DNA of 5,327 nucleotides from an uncultured Bacilli bacterium. Lineage in GTDB: Bacteria; Bacillota_I; Bacilli_A; RF39; UBA660. The notes under the pieces are model-generated. The model saw nothing but the letters and a program-made list of their open reading frames with translations. It did no database searches and was not told where the DNA came from. Position 1 is the stretch's first letter. Each line of letters begins with the position of its first letter. A program made the position numbers and the translations under genes. Positions 5,041-5,327 of this stretch are shown here, in pieces. Where the stretch lies: positions 1 through 5,327 of the forward strand of contig CANQHK010000082.1 in assembly GCA_947623645.1 (NCBI GenBank). The letters run 5' to 3'.

Positions 5041-5327
5041 ATGCTAGATATTAATTTTAATCAAATAATTGAAATGATAGAAAAGAGAAAAAATAATGCT
5101 TATAGAAAAGTAAATGAAGAAATGATTTTGCTTTATTTAGGGGTTGGTAAATTTTTATATGAACTAAAGGAAAAAAGTGGATATGGAGATAAAATCACAA
5201 CCAAAGCAGCAGACTTTATGAGAAATAATTATCCTGCTATTAAAGGATTCACTAAAAGAAATATAGAAAGAATGATTCAATTTTATAGTACATATAAAGA
5301 TGATGAGATTGCGACACCACTGGTGAC
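5041..5327 (+). CDS. DUF1016/YhcG-type PDDEXK nuclease-domain protein, N-terminal part (runs off window)
   Basis: The frame is open from ATG 5041 to the window edge, giving 95 codons. A near-perfect AGGAGG at 5027-5032 lies 8 nt upstream. The residues match the N-terminal domain of the DUF1016/YhcG family: AYRKVNEEMILLYLGVGKFL at 20-39, GYGDKITTKAADFM at 47-60, and YPAIKGFTKRNIERMIQFY at 64-82 (family: FPGxKGFSxRNLxxMxxFY). Full-length proteins of about 330-380 residues carry a C-terminal PD-(D/E)XK nuclease domain, which lies beyond this window. Such genes are often near restriction-modification or other defence genes. The gene starts 42 nt after the truncated transposase and shows no link to the DGR. 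Confidence 0.85.
   Translation, partial: MLDINFNQIIEMIEKRKNNAYRKVNEEMILLYLGVGKFLYELKEKSGYGDKITTKAADFMRNNYPAIKGFTKRNIERMIQFYSTYKDDEIATPLV

Noticed and set aside
1..5327. CRISPR array, tRNA, rRNA, insertion-sequence ends or phage structural genes
   Set aside because: No repeat-spacer pattern, cloverleaf, rRNA-like stretch, transposon terminal repeats or phage genes could be seen.

Overview
The window is AT-rich DNA that uses the standard genetic code (TGA is a stop, Trp is TGG). It has strong Shine-Dalgarno sites and a near-consensus sigma-A type promoter. This suggests a low-GC Gram-positive bacterium (Bacillota or a Mollicutes-related gut lineage, probably uncultured). The lineage is inferred from composition and gene families only.

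Most of the window (about 109-4432) is a complete diversity-generating retroelement (DGR). The order on the + strand is: promoter; a large N-terminally anchored target protein with an FGE-sulfatase/C-type-lectin-like C-terminus (166-2028); its variable repeat VR (1867-2016); a short GAA-loop hairpin (2028-2044); a GC-rich stem-loop (2073-2108); the template repeat TR (2226-2375); a nested structured RNA directly 3' of TR (2378-2481); a second structured stretch (about 2522-2616); a long palindrome (2635-2675); then a tight three-gene operon. The operon encodes a stand-alone MutS-domain-I-like protein (2699-3076), an Avd-type four-helix-bundle accessory protein (3060-3419) and a DGR reverse transcriptase (3404-4432). 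The decisive evidence is the VR/TR alignment. The two 150-bp copies differ at 16 positions, and 15 of these fall on TR adenines. All 15 lie in the first two bases of 12 AAY (Asn) codons, and all 12 codons are recoded in VR. The remaining difference is one silent third-base change.

In DGRs generally, TR is transcribed, the RT with Avd makes adenine-mutagenised cDNA, and the cDNA replaces VR, so the ligand-binding face of the target protein is rewritten. Here the target promoter also carries a run of nine G residues between its -35 and -10 boxes, the typical layout of a slipped-strand, phase-variable promoter. If this works as it looks, the protein is diversified in sequence by the DGR and in expression by G-tract slippage. 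The MutS-like accessory protein lacks the glutamate of the Phe-X-Glu mismatch-reading motif, so it may bind nucleic acid without mismatch specificity.

The right end (4433-5327) is separate from the DGR. It holds a weak terminator, a 3'-truncated PD-(D/E)XK (Rpn-like) transposase/nuclease gene (4609-4998), and the first 95 codons of a DUF1016/YhcG-type gene that runs off the window.
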